Of a stretch of 64,000 bases of DNA, positions 17,300 through 25,147 are shown one piece after another. The notes under the pieces are model-generated. The model saw only the letters and a list, made by a program, of their open reading frames with translations, did no database searches and had not been told where the DNA came from. Each line of letters opens with the position of its first letter. Position 1 is the stretch's first letter. A program made the position numbers and the translations under genes. This stretch comes from Streptomyces mirabilis (lineage in GTDB: Bacteria > Actinomycetota > Actinomycetes > Streptomycetales > Streptomycetaceae). The DNA lies in contig NZ_CP074102.1 in NCBI RefSeq assembly GCF_018310535.1, positions 6,758,001 through 6,822,000 of the forward strand. The letters are read 5' to 3'.

Positions 17300-18412
17300 A
17301 TGTCTCGTCGAACCGCTCTCGCCCTAGGCGCCACCCTGGCGCTCGGCGCCGGACTCGCCGTCCTGCCCACCCAGGCCCAGGCGGCGACCGTCGTCGTCAG
17401 CACCACGGCCGACCTCACCAGCGCCATCAAGAACGCCACCGCCGGCACCGTCATCCAGGTGCGCGCCGGTACGTACTACCCGACGGCCACCCTCCAGTCG
17501 ACGGCCAACGGCACCTCGTCGAGCCCCGTCACCCTCCAGGCGTACGGCTCGGAGACGGTGAAGATCGACGGCTCGTCGCTGCCCGCCGGGGACTGGATCT
17601 TCAAGCTGACCGCAGACTACTGGAACGTCTCCAACCTCACCTTCCAGAACTCCCCGGACAGCGCGGTCGTCTGCCAGTCCTGCACCGGCACGAACTGGAA
17701 CAACATCAAGACCATCAACGGCGGCGATTCCGGCTTCACACTCACGGGTGACGGCACCGTCAACAACACGGTCAAGAACATCGACTCGTACGGCAACTAC
17801 GACGCCGCGGGCCATGGCGAGAACGCGGACGGCGTCGCCGTGAAGTTCGGCTCCGGCACCGGCAACCTGATCACCGGCGCCCGCCTGTACAACAACTCGG
17901 ACGACGGCATCGACTTCTGGTCCTTCTCGTCCCCCGTCACCGTCGAGCACACCTGGTCCTTCGGCAACGGGAAGAACCGCTGGGGCGACTCGGCCTTCGC
18001 GGGTGACGGCAACGGCTACAAGCTGGGCGGCGACGGCGAGGTCGTCGCGCACGTCGTCAACAACTCCGCCGCCTGGGACGACGCCGGCAACGGCTTCACC
18101 GAGAACTCCAACACCGGCTCGATCGTCATCAACCGCACCACCGCGTACGCCAACGGCAAGTACGGCTACTACTTCGCCACCAGCTCCACGAAGCTCGGCA
18201 AGAACCTGGCCGTCGGCAACGGCAGCGCGGCCGTCTCCAAGGGGTCCTCCGTCACGTCCTCCGGCAACAACTGGGACTCGGGCATCTCCACCCCGTCCTT
18301 CGTCTCCACGGACGCGTCGACGACGTACAACTCCCGCAAGTCCGACGGCTCGCTGCCCGCGACGACATTCCTGACGACGGGCAGTACGACGATCGGCGCC
18401 ACGATGAACTAG
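17300..18412 (+). CDS. secreted pectate lyase, polysaccharide lyase family 9 (copy 1)
   Basis: The product has 370 residues. A Sec signal ends near AQAA (about residue 30). The right-handed beta helix shows the PL9 calcium cluster, HGENADGVAVKFG and YNNSDDGIDFWSF, followed by GDGNGYKLGGDGE, whose Lys matches the catalytic lysine of PelL-type enzymes. It cuts polygalacturonate endo- or exolytically. Its paralogue at 27605 is very similar from the ATTV repeat start to the shared C-terminal LPATTFLTTGSTTIG. RBS GAAAGGA. Confidence 0.85.
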   Translation: MSRRTALALGATLALGAGLAVLPTQAQAATVVVSTTADLTSAIKNATAGTVIQVRAGTYYPTATLQSTANGTSSSPVTLQAYGSETVKIDGSSLPAGDWIFKLTADYWNVSNLTFQNSPDSAVVCQSCTGTNWNNIKTINGGDSGFTLTGDGTVNNTVKNIDSYGNYDAAGHGENADGVAVKFGSGTGNLITGARLYNNSDDGIDFWSFSSPVTVEHTWSFGNGKNRWGDSAFAGDGNGYKLGGDGEVVAHVVNNSAAWDDAGNGFTENSNTGSIVINRTTAYANGKYGYYFATSSTKLGKNLAVGNGSAAVSKGSSVTSSGNNWDSGISTPSFVSTDASTTYNSRKSDGSLPATTFLTTGSTTIGATMN

Positions 18413-18431
18413 CTCTCAGCGACCGTCCCGT

Positions 18432-18462
18432 GCGGGAAGCGGCAGGGCCGACCGCTTCCCGC
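18432..18462. terminator. 11-bp perfect terminator hairpin between convergent genes
   Basis: GCGGGAAGCGG (18432-18442) pairs with CCGCTTCCCGC (18452-18462) around a nine-base loop, between the PL9 gene and the convergent toxin-module end. It can serve both strands. Confidence 0.8.
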
Positions 18463-18480
18463 GCGTACGCCGACGCACAC

Positions 18481-18792
18481 TCAGCCCAAGTGCCACAGGG
18501 CGTACGCCACCACGCACAGGATCACACCGGCGAACGCCATCAGCGCACCCAGGAACCGGAGATATCCAGGGGTCGCGAAAAGGGTGGGCGACCCGCCCAG
18601 GCGCCCCATCGCCGCCCAGCTCTCCTCATTCTTGCGGCGAATCCGCTCGGAGCGCCGGGTGGTGATCCCCCGCACGTCGAACGCCCAGCCCACCCCGCAC
18701 CAGAGAGCGACCAGGCCGCCCAACAGGAACACGGCGAGGACGACCGGCGAGGGGCCGTGCGACCCCGCGGCCAGGTTGAATCCGTCAGTCAA
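18481..18792 (-). CDS. small two-helix membrane protein, last gene of the toxin module
   Basis: The product has 103 residues and is not recognised as a family. Helix one is about residues 16-35 (VVLAVFLLGGLVALWCGVGW) and helix two about 78-100. Between them is a basic loop RRSERIRRKNEESW. It lies 33 bases downstream of the putative immunity gene in the same direction. It could be a second immunity factor acting at the membrane or an unrelated host gene; two-helix proteins like this are common in Streptomyces. No further function can be read. Confidence 0.6.
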   Translation of the reverse strand: MTDGFNLAAGSHGPSPVVLAVFLLGGLVALWCGVGWAFDVRGITTRRSERIRRKNEESWAAMGRLGGSPTLFATPGYLRFLGALMAFAGVILCVVAYALWHLG

Positions 18793-18825
18793 TTTTCAGA
18801 TCCCTTTCGAAGTGATCATTTCGCA

Positions 18826-19371
18826 TTATTTCTGGCGGACTTCGACCGGCCACGGGCCGCCGGCGCCGGTCGATGCGGAGTAGTCCCCGAGCTGAATCTC
18901 AAGGAGTGCCTCGCGCGAGTAACTCTCGATGTCCTCTACATATGGCGGGAGGCCGGGGTGATGGCTGGAGAATGTCACATTGGCCGTGAGGACATCGTCG
19001 TCGAGTCCACCCATCGAAAGGGAGACATAGGCGCACACGGAGTTCTTTCCGAATTGGTCTGCCGCGCTTTCGAGACATGCGAAGGAGTAGGCGAGACATC
19101 GGCGGAGAAGCTGCTCTTCGCGGCTTTGTCCGGATTCAGGCAGATCGTAGTCGGTCATTCCGCGACCGTTGACCGAGGTCTCTTCCTGGACCACGTCGAA
19201 GAAGGATCCGACCGTGCCCTCGGTCAATTCGGTCAACAGGACGGCGCCATCGGAGCCGACTGTCCAACCTCGTCCGGCGACATCCCGGAAGGGCAACGGA
19301 ATGTCCGGCTCGGACAGTCGGGTGAGGTCGGTCCGCTGCATCATGGCGGCCATCATTCTGTTCATGCGCAT
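18826..19371 (-). CDS. putative immunity protein to the Rhs toxin
   Basis: The product has 181 residues, acidic and soluble, with no signal or membrane segment and no family recognised. It starts two bases after the Rhs stop, with GAGGG inside the Rhs tail as its ribosome site; this position is the standard place for an immunity gene. Base composition is clearly more AT-rich than the flanking pectinases (for example 18820-18910), as expected for exchangeable toxin/immunity cassettes. Met1, Met3, Met6, Met7, Met10 and Met11 are possible starts; 19371 fits the RBS best. The role rests on position alone. Confidence 0.55.
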   Translation of the reverse strand: MRMNRMMAAMMQRTDLTRLSEPDIPLPFRDVAGRGWTVGSDGAVLLTELTEGTVGSFFDVVQEETSVNGRGMTDYDLPESGQSREEQLLRRCLAYSFACLESAADQFGKNSVCAYVSLSMGGLDDDVLTANVTFSSHHPGLPPYVEDIESYSREALLEIQLGDYSASTGAGGPWPVEVRQK

Positions 19372-19373
19372 GT

Positions 19374-22300
19374 CTATCCCTCGCCCAGAGCGGCGAGTCC
19401 CTTTCTGATGGCCGCGATGAATCCCGGATTGTTCCCCACAGCCTTCAATACTGAACGGGGGAGTCCGTCGAACTGTCCGGTCTCAAAATTGTACTGGTAC
19501 TTTGCGCTCTTGTTCGTCTGGTCCTGGAAGTGCAGCTGGCCGGGGCGCTGCCCAGGGTTGGGGTTTTCTACGTCGATTCGGTAGGGCCCCTGATTCCAGA
19601 GGGTTTTACTGGTGATCTGCGGACCGTTGGAGCCGATCATTCCCGCGGACTTGGGGTCGCGTATTCCGTACAGATCCCGCATGTCCTGAACGCGGTCGTC
19701 CACGGCCTTCGGGTGGTACGGGTCGTCCTTGAACGCGGGCTGGGAGCTGTAACCCTCCCTGAGCTGCGGGCAGGGTCCCAGGCCGAGCGGGTCCGACCAG
19801 GAGTACGGGTTGTGAACATACGCGGCCGGATTGGGGGCGGGCGCCAGACCGAGGGGGTCGGGCGAGAGATAGCGTGCGGTTTCGGGGTCGTAATAACGGA
19901 AGTAGTTGTAGTGCAGACCCGTTTCCGGGTCGGCGTACTGGCCGGGGAAACGGAGGGGGCAGTCCGTGTCCGCCCTGCCTCGGTCCTCGGGGCCGGGGAG
20001 ACCGGTGCCCCACAGGCCGGTGCGCCGCTGCCAGGTCACCTCGCCCTCGGCGGTGACCAGTTCGGCGGGAGCGCCTACGGCGTCCGTGACGATCGCGTGG
20101 AACCGGACGGCGCGATCGCCCGTGGTCTCCTCGGCCAGCCGGGCCAGGAAGGATTCCTGCGGGCCGCGCGGCGTTGGTGTGCGTTCGGTCTGCGCGACCG
20201 GCCGGTGTGTGTCGGGGGAGTAGTCCCAAGAGGTGACGCGGCCGTCGGGGGAGACCTGCTCGGCCAGGCGGGTGCCGTCCCACGAGAAGTCCGTGCGCGC
20301 GGTGACCGAGCCGTCCTCGGCGAGGCGCACCTTGGCGACGCGACGTCCGAGAGGGTCGTACAGGTACTGCCAGCACTCGCCGTCCGGGGTGGTCACCTCG
20401 GTCAGCCGGTCCTCGGCACTCCACGCGTACGTCCACGTGCGCCGCTGCCCGTTCAGGAGCATGCGTGCCCTGCGCACGAGTCGGCCCTGGGCGTCGTGAT
20501 CGTACGTCGTGCGATCGGCACTGCGGATGCGGGTGCCGTCGAAGGTGCGCTCGCCGGGCGCCTCGTGAGCCGGGGCGGTGGCGTGTGTGAGGTTGCCCGC
20601 GGTGTCGTAGGCGTAGGTCTCGCTCCAGCCGAGGGCGCGAACCCGGGTGACCCGGCCTGAGGCGTCCAGTTCGAATGACCGGGTGCCGGCGGTGAGTTCA
20701 CGGATCTCGGTGAGATAGCCATCGGGGCGATAGGCATAGGAGCGGTGCTGGAGAAGACGGTCGCCTGCCCCGTTTCCGGTGTCGGTCACCGCCTGGGACA
20801 TGAGGCGTCCAGCGGGGTCCCAGCTCTGGGAGAGCTCCACGTGGTCGCCGACAAGACGCCGTGTCTCCTGGCCGGCCGCGTCGTACTCGAACCTCACCTC
20901 TCCGGCGTCGTTGCAGAGTGCGACCGCGCGGCCCACCGGATCGTAGGTCCAGTGTGAAGCGAGTCCGGACGGTGTGGTGCGACGAGTGGTGCGTCCCAGG
21001 GCGTCGTAGGCGAACGCGGTCGTAAGGCCATTGACGGTCTCGCTGATGGTGCGGCCCGCCGCGTCGTACGCGAAACCGATCTCGGCGTCCGCGTTGCTCG
21101 CGGTGGCCGGACGGCCGCTCGCCGCGTAGGTGTAGACCGTCGTCCCGCCGGTGTCGTCGCGCTGTTCGGTGACGCGGCCGAGCGTGTCCCGTGTGAAGTG
21201 CAGCGTCTCGCCCGCGCCGTTTTTGCGCGAGACGAGTGCGCCCGTCGCGTCGTGCTCGTAGGCGAGGACTCGGCCGTCGAAGTCGGTCTCCGCGACGAGG
21301 CGCCCCGCTCTGTCGTACGAGTACGACCACTTTCGGCCCTGCGGGTTGGTGACGCCCGTGAGGCGCAGCTCCGTGTCATGCGTGAACGTGTAGGTCGTGC
21401 CGTCCGGCGCGGTACGGGTGGCGGGGGCGTCGAAAGGGGCGACGGCGTGGCGCGTGACGTTCCCCGCCAGGTCTGTGTGGGTCAGGAGATTGCCCTCGGC
21501 GTCCCAGGTCCATGACTCACGGGCGCCGTCCGGGAGTTCACGCCACTCAGGTCGACCCTCGACCGACCAGCTCATCCGCGTCGTGCGGCCCAGCGGATCG
21601 GCGACCCCTACGATCCGGCCGAAGGTGTCGCGGCGGATGGTGGTGACCTGCCCGAGTTCGTCGGTGACCGTCACGGGGAGCCCGGCGGAATTGGAAGTGA
21701 CCACTCGTGTGTGGCCGAGGGCATCGGTCAGGGTGGCCAGATGACCGGACTCGTCGTACGTGCAGCGGGTCTCGGCGCCGAGGGGGTCGCGGGTGGTGAG
21801 CAGATTGCCGCGGGAGTCGTAGGTGTGGCGCCACTCGGCACCACCGGGCTCCAGCACGTTGGCGGGCAGACCGAACGCGGTGTACGTCGCGCTCGCCACC
21901 GACCCGTCCGGCAGGGTGAGTTCGGTGAGGTTCCCGGCGCCGTCGTAGGCGAATCGGGTGGCACGCCCCAGCGGATCGGTGACGGTGAGGGGATGGGCCC
22001 CGTACGCGTCCCACTCCGTGCGAGTGACGTGCCCGAGCGGGTCCGTCTCCTCGACGACCAGACCCTCGGAGTTGTAACGATGGCTGGAGACGCGGCCGAG
22101 GGAGTCGGTGTACGTCGTCGTGGACGCCGCGTCGTCGTACGTCAGCGTGCCCGACAGGATGCCGTCGACGCCCTCGGTGCGGACGACCCGGCCACGCTCG
22201 TCGTACACGTACGAGAACCACGTGCCGTTGCGGTCGGTCCACCGGGTGACCCGGCCCTGTTCGTCGTACGTGAAACGCAGGGGCTCGCCGCTGGAGTTGA

Positions 22301-23735
22301 CGACCTCGGTGAGGTTGCCGGACGGGTCGTAGCCGTACCGCATGACGACCGTGCCCTCGCCCACCGGGCCGTCGGGGCCGTAGCGGTACGGGGCCTCGTC
22401 GAGCAGGCGCAGGGCCGTGATGCGGGGGCCCTGGGTGTCGACGGCCAGGTAGTAGCCGCCCGAGTGGCGGATCCCGAACGGCACGCCCTCGTCGTCGCGT
22501 TCGACGTCGATGCGGGCGCCGTTGCGGTCGCTCCAGGAGTCGAGCGGGAGGTGTACGACGCCGAACGAGCCCGACGAGAAGGGGGTGCTGAAGGTGCGGA
22601 CGACTCCGGAGACGGGGTCGGTGATGGTCATGACACCGTCGGGCTTGCCGTCCCAGAGCAGCGGCCAGCGGGCGCCCTTCACGGGGAGGGTCGCTACATC
22701 CGGCTCCGGTACGGGATACACGAGCCGCATGCCGTCCGCCGCCGCGAACACGACGCCCTCGCCGTCGATCTGCACGCACTCGTCGAGGGTGGAGATCCAG
22801 GTCGGGCCGAAGCAGACGCCGCCGCGATAGGAGGAGAGGTGGGTGCGCTGGAAGAGAAGCGGGAGGGAGGCCGGCAGCGTCACGTCGGTCTGGGCCATCA
22901 GCATGGCACCGGTCGCCACATCGATCGGCTCGCCCACGCACGGGACGCGGTCGGCCTGGCGGGCCGACGGCCCCAGCTCGACCAGGTCGGGGCGGAGCGA
23001 CGGCGGGCGCAGCAGGAGGGGAGTGGTGTCGCTGAACGCGCCCTCCACGCCCGCCTTCAGTACGCCGCTGCCCGCGCCCAGCGCGCCGCCGAAGATCATG
23101 CCGTCCTTGGCGGCCTGGTTGACCTCGTCCAGGCTGAAGCCCTGCTGCAGACCGGTGACCATCTTCAGGGGCTGGGCCACGGCCAGATCGACGGTGACCG
23201 ACTCGACCCCGCCGAAGGCCGCCGCGACCAGGGTGCCCGCCGCTATCTCCGCGACGGTGGTGGAGACGGCGATGCCCATGGTGGCGCCGAACTCGATGAT
23301 GGCGTCGGCCGCCGCGACGGCGGCTCCGGAGGCGAGGCCCGCCGTGAAGAAGGCCAGCGCCACCCCGCCCGCGATCACGGCGGCGTCGATGCCGATCTGC
23401 GTCCAGAGTTTGTTGATGGCGTCGTCGATGGCGTCCGCGAACTTGTCCAGGGCCTTCGCCATCGCCCGGGACGACTCCGCCAGGTCGCTCAGCCAGCCGG
23501 CGTCCTTGCCCTTGGCGTAGCGGTCCCAGAACTTCTCGAACGCGTCGATCGATTCGCCGGAGTTGTGGTGGATGAGGGAGGACGCGCTCGTGTGCACCGG
23601 TCCGCGTACGTCGTCGACCGCGTCGGCGAAGGTGCGCCAGGCGGTCGCCGCGGCCCGCAGCGAACCGGAGTTGGCGTCCGGCCACCACAGGCCCAGCTTC
23701 AGCAGGATCTTCTTGGCCTCGTCCTCAACGCTCAC
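19374..23735 (-). CDS. Rhs-repeat polymorphic toxin, putative type VII-secreted
   Basis: The product has 1453 residues. Residues 1-120 are a helical WXG/T7SS-like N-terminal domain; about 125-235 are hydrophobic Ala/Gly-rich. A DUF6531 entry motif follows (CVGEPIDVATGAMLMAQTDV, about 270). Then comes a long array of YD/RHS repeats (forms of YDxxGRLxxxTD) and the core end with FRYYDPETARYLSPDPLGL near 1290. The last 133 residues (1321-1453; nt 19377-19775) are a distinct tip with HPKAVDDR and PGQLHFQD, resembling predicted RNase-type polymorphic toxin domains from memory, but not identified. GTG start overlaps the WXG gene by 11 bases. Confidence 0.88.
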   Translation of the reverse strand: MSVEDEAKKILLKLGLWWPDANSGSLRAAATAWRTFADAVDDVRGPVHTSASSLIHHNSGESIDAFEKFWDRYAKGKDAGWLSDLAESSRAMAKALDKFADAIDDAINKLWTQIGIDAAVIAGGVALAFFTAGLASGAAVAAADAIIEFGATMGIAVSTTVAEIAAGTLVAAAFGGVESVTVDLAVAQPLKMVTGLQQGFSLDEVNQAAKDGMIFGGALGAGSGVLKAGVEGAFSDTTPLLLRPPSLRPDLVELGPSARQADRVPCVGEPIDVATGAMLMAQTDVTLPASLPLLFQRTHLSSYRGGVCFGPTWISTLDECVQIDGEGVVFAAADGMRLVYPVPEPDVATLPVKGARWPLLWDGKPDGVMTITDPVSGVVRTFSTPFSSGSFGVVHLPLDSWSDRNGARIDVERDDEGVPFGIRHSGGYYLAVDTQGPRITALRLLDEAPYRYGPDGPVGEGTVVMRYGYDPSGNLTEVVNSSGEPLRFTYDEQGRVTRWTDRNGTWFSYVYDERGRVVRTEGVDGILSGTLTYDDAASTTTYTDSLGRVSSHRYNSEGLVVEETDPLGHVTRTEWDAYGAHPLTVTDPLGRATRFAYDGAGNLTELTLPDGSVASATYTAFGLPANVLEPGGAEWRHTYDSRGNLLTTRDPLGAETRCTYDESGHLATLTDALGHTRVVTSNSAGLPVTVTDELGQVTTIRRDTFGRIVGVADPLGRTTRMSWSVEGRPEWRELPDGARESWTWDAEGNLLTHTDLAGNVTRHAVAPFDAPATRTAPDGTTYTFTHDTELRLTGVTNPQGRKWSYSYDRAGRLVAETDFDGRVLAYEHDATGALVSRKNGAGETLHFTRDTLGRVTEQRDDTGGTTVYTYAASGRPATASNADAEIGFAYDAAGRTISETVNGLTTAFAYDALGRTTRRTTPSGLASHWTYDPVGRAVALCNDAGEVRFEYDAAGQETRRLVGDHVELSQSWDPAGRLMSQAVTDTGNGAGDRLLQHRSYAYRPDGYLTEIRELTAGTRSFELDASGRVTRVRALGWSETYAYDTAGNLTHATAPAHEAPGERTFDGTRIRSADRTTYDHDAQGRLVRRARMLLNGQRRTWTYAWSAEDRLTEVTTPDGECWQYLYDPLGRRVAKVRLAEDGSVTARTDFSWDGTRLAEQVSPDGRVTSWDYSPDTHRPVAQTERTPTPRGPQESFLARLAEETTGDRAVRFHAIVTDAVGAPAELVTAEGEVTWQRRTGLWGTGLPGPEDRGRADTDCPLRFPGQYADPETGLHYNYFRYYDPETARYLSPDPLGLAPAPNPAAYVHNPYSWSDPLGLGPCPQLREGYSSQPAFKDDPYHPKAVDDRVQDMRDLYGIRDPKSAGMIGSNGPQITSKTLWNQGPYRIDVENPNPGQRPGQLHFQDQTNKSAKYQYNFETGQFDGLPRSVLKAVGNNPGFIAAIRKGLAALGEG

Positions 23736-24102
23736 CGGAACCGTCGCTCCCGGCCTTGTCGGCCCCGCCGGTCTTCACCTCGGTGAACATTCCCGCGATC
23801 AGCTGGTCGTTGTCGACGGTGCCGTCCGCCAGGTCGTTCATGGCCTCGTGGATGCTCACCAGGCCGAGTACGAGGGTGCCCGCCGCGCTCTCTATCTTCT
23901 TCTGCAGCGGCGAGTAGGCGTCCCCGAACTCCTTGCCCTGTTTGTCGTCGCCCCAGGGTTTTCCCAGGCCGTCCAGGGTGGTGACGAGGGTGGTGAGTGC
24001 CTTGCTGAGGTTCTTGGCCCCTTCGTGGAAGTCCGGCGCCGCGCGCTTCAGATCGGCGGTGTGGATGTGCAGGACCATGCCGTCGCCGTTTCCCTCACCC
24101 AT
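23725..24102 (-). CDS. WXG100-like type VII secretion partner protein
   Basis: The product has 125 residues, predicted as a helical hairpin with the turn GKPWGDDKQGKEF at about residues 47-59, matching the W-x-G-type turn of ESAT-6/WXG100 proteins. It is the first gene of the module and overlaps the Rhs gene, so the two are co-translated. WXG100 partners normally pair with the N-terminal helical domain of the toxin to target it to the type VII secretion system; that apparatus is not encoded in this window. RBS GGGGAG seven bases before ATG at 24102. Confidence 0.8.
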   Translation of the reverse strand: MGEGNGDGMVLHIHTADLKRAAPDFHEGAKNLSKALTTLVTTLDGLGKPWGDDKQGKEFGDAYSPLQKKIESAAGTLVLGLVSIHEAMNDLADGTVDNDQLIAGMFTEVKTGGADKAGSDGSGER

Positions 24103-24159
24103 GCGGTTCTCCCCGTCTGACGCATCGTTCGCATGTGCGTTCCGACCCTAGGAGAACCG

Positions 24160-24177
24160 GTTCAAGAGAAGGTCAAG
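24160..24177 (+). promoter_or_regulatory. candidate PHO box upstream of the acid phosphatase
   Basis: GTTCAAG (24160-24166) and GGTCAAG (24171-24177) are direct repeats spaced exactly 11 bases apart. This is the spacing of the PhoP direct-repeat unit in Streptomyces (consensus near GTTCACC). It lies about 160 bases upstream of a secreted phosphatase. Match is partial. The rest of the 24103-24334 gap shows nothing else. Confidence 0.35.
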
Positions 24178-24334
24178 TCGACGCCAGCTGCGGGCAATGC
24201 ATCCAGGGAGATGCCGCCCGCGGGTGAGGTCTCGATCGGATAAAGCCTCTCGCACGGCATGCGTGATGCGCGTAGACATTCCCTGACCTGGTGCGGAATG
24301 ACCTGGTCACCCATCACCCAGATCCGGAGAATCC

Positions 24335-25129
24335 ATGCGGAAGTCCCTTAGAGCGGCAGCCATCGCGGCCGCTTGTGCCGTCGCCGGCGGTGCTCTCTAC
24401 GGCACGGGCGTCGCCACGGCCGGCCAGTCGACGGCCAACTCGACCCACGAGCCCTACAACATCGGGCTCCTGGTCAAGGACATCGACACCTACTACGGCG
24501 CCACGCTCGACAGCAACGGCGTGTACCAGGCGTCCAAGGACAGCCAGTACGCCAAGGACCTGTCGCGGCTGGAGTCGGACGCCAAGCGCTACATCGACAG
24601 GGCGGCGCACAAGGCGAAGCACCGGGGCGAGAAGCCCGCGGTCGTCTTCGACATCGACGACACGCTGCTGCTCTCCCTCGACTACGAGAAGAAGACCAAC
24701 TACACGTACAACTCGGCCACCTGGGCCGCGTACGTGGCCCAGGCCGACCGTCCGGCCGTCTTCGGCACCCCCGAACTCGTCGCGTACGCCAAGTCCAAGG
24801 GCGTCGAGGTCTTCTACAACTCGGGCTTGAAGGAGTCGCAGCGCGTCGACGCGGTCACGAACCTGAAGAAGGTCGGCGCCGACATCAACCTCGACGCCGC
24901 CCACATGTTCCTCAAGGACGCGGCCAACCCGCCGGCCTATCTGAGCGCCTGCGCCACGGCCGCCGCCTGGAACTGCACCACCGTGCAGTACAAGTCCGGC
25001 ACCCGTAAGCACATCGAGTCCCTCGGGTACGACATCGTCGCCAACTTCGGCGACCAGTACTCCGACCTCGACGGGGGCTACGCAGACAAGACGTTCAAGC
25101 TCCCGAACCCGACGTACTTCGTCAGCTGA
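24335..25129 (+). CDS. secreted HAD-superfamily acid phosphatase (class B-like)
   Basis: The product has 264 residues. The signal peptide MRKSLRAAAIAAACAVAGGA is cleaved around residue 30. The HAD motif FDIDDTLLLS gives the nucleophile Asp106 and acid Asp108. Motif II region FYNSGLKES and the late acidic motif NFGDQYSDLDGGY with its Asp pair complete the fold. It hydrolyses phosphomonoesters outside the cell for phosphate scavenging. RBS GGAGAA five bases before ATG. The candidate PHO box upstream would give phosphate control. The same layout is common in Streptomyces. Confidence 0.88.
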   Translation: MRKSLRAAAIAAACAVAGGALYGTGVATAGQSTANSTHEPYNIGLLVKDIDTYYGATLDSNGVYQASKDSQYAKDLSRLESDAKRYIDRAAHKAKHRGEKPAVVFDIDDTLLLSLDYEKKTNYTYNSATWAAYVAQADRPAVFGTPELVAYAKSKGVEVFYNSGLKESQRVDAVTNLKKVGADINLDAAHMFLKDAANPPAYLSACATAAAWNCTTVQYKSGTRKHIESLGYDIVANFGDQYSDLDGGYADKTFKLPNPTYFVS

Positions 25130-25147
25130 GTCATGGGCTGAGTCCTC

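Noticed and set aside
21711..23786. 691-codon plus-strand frame opposite the Rhs gene
   Set aside because: It is the shadow of a repeat-rich gene. The translated sequence is low in hydrophobic pattern and shows no family.
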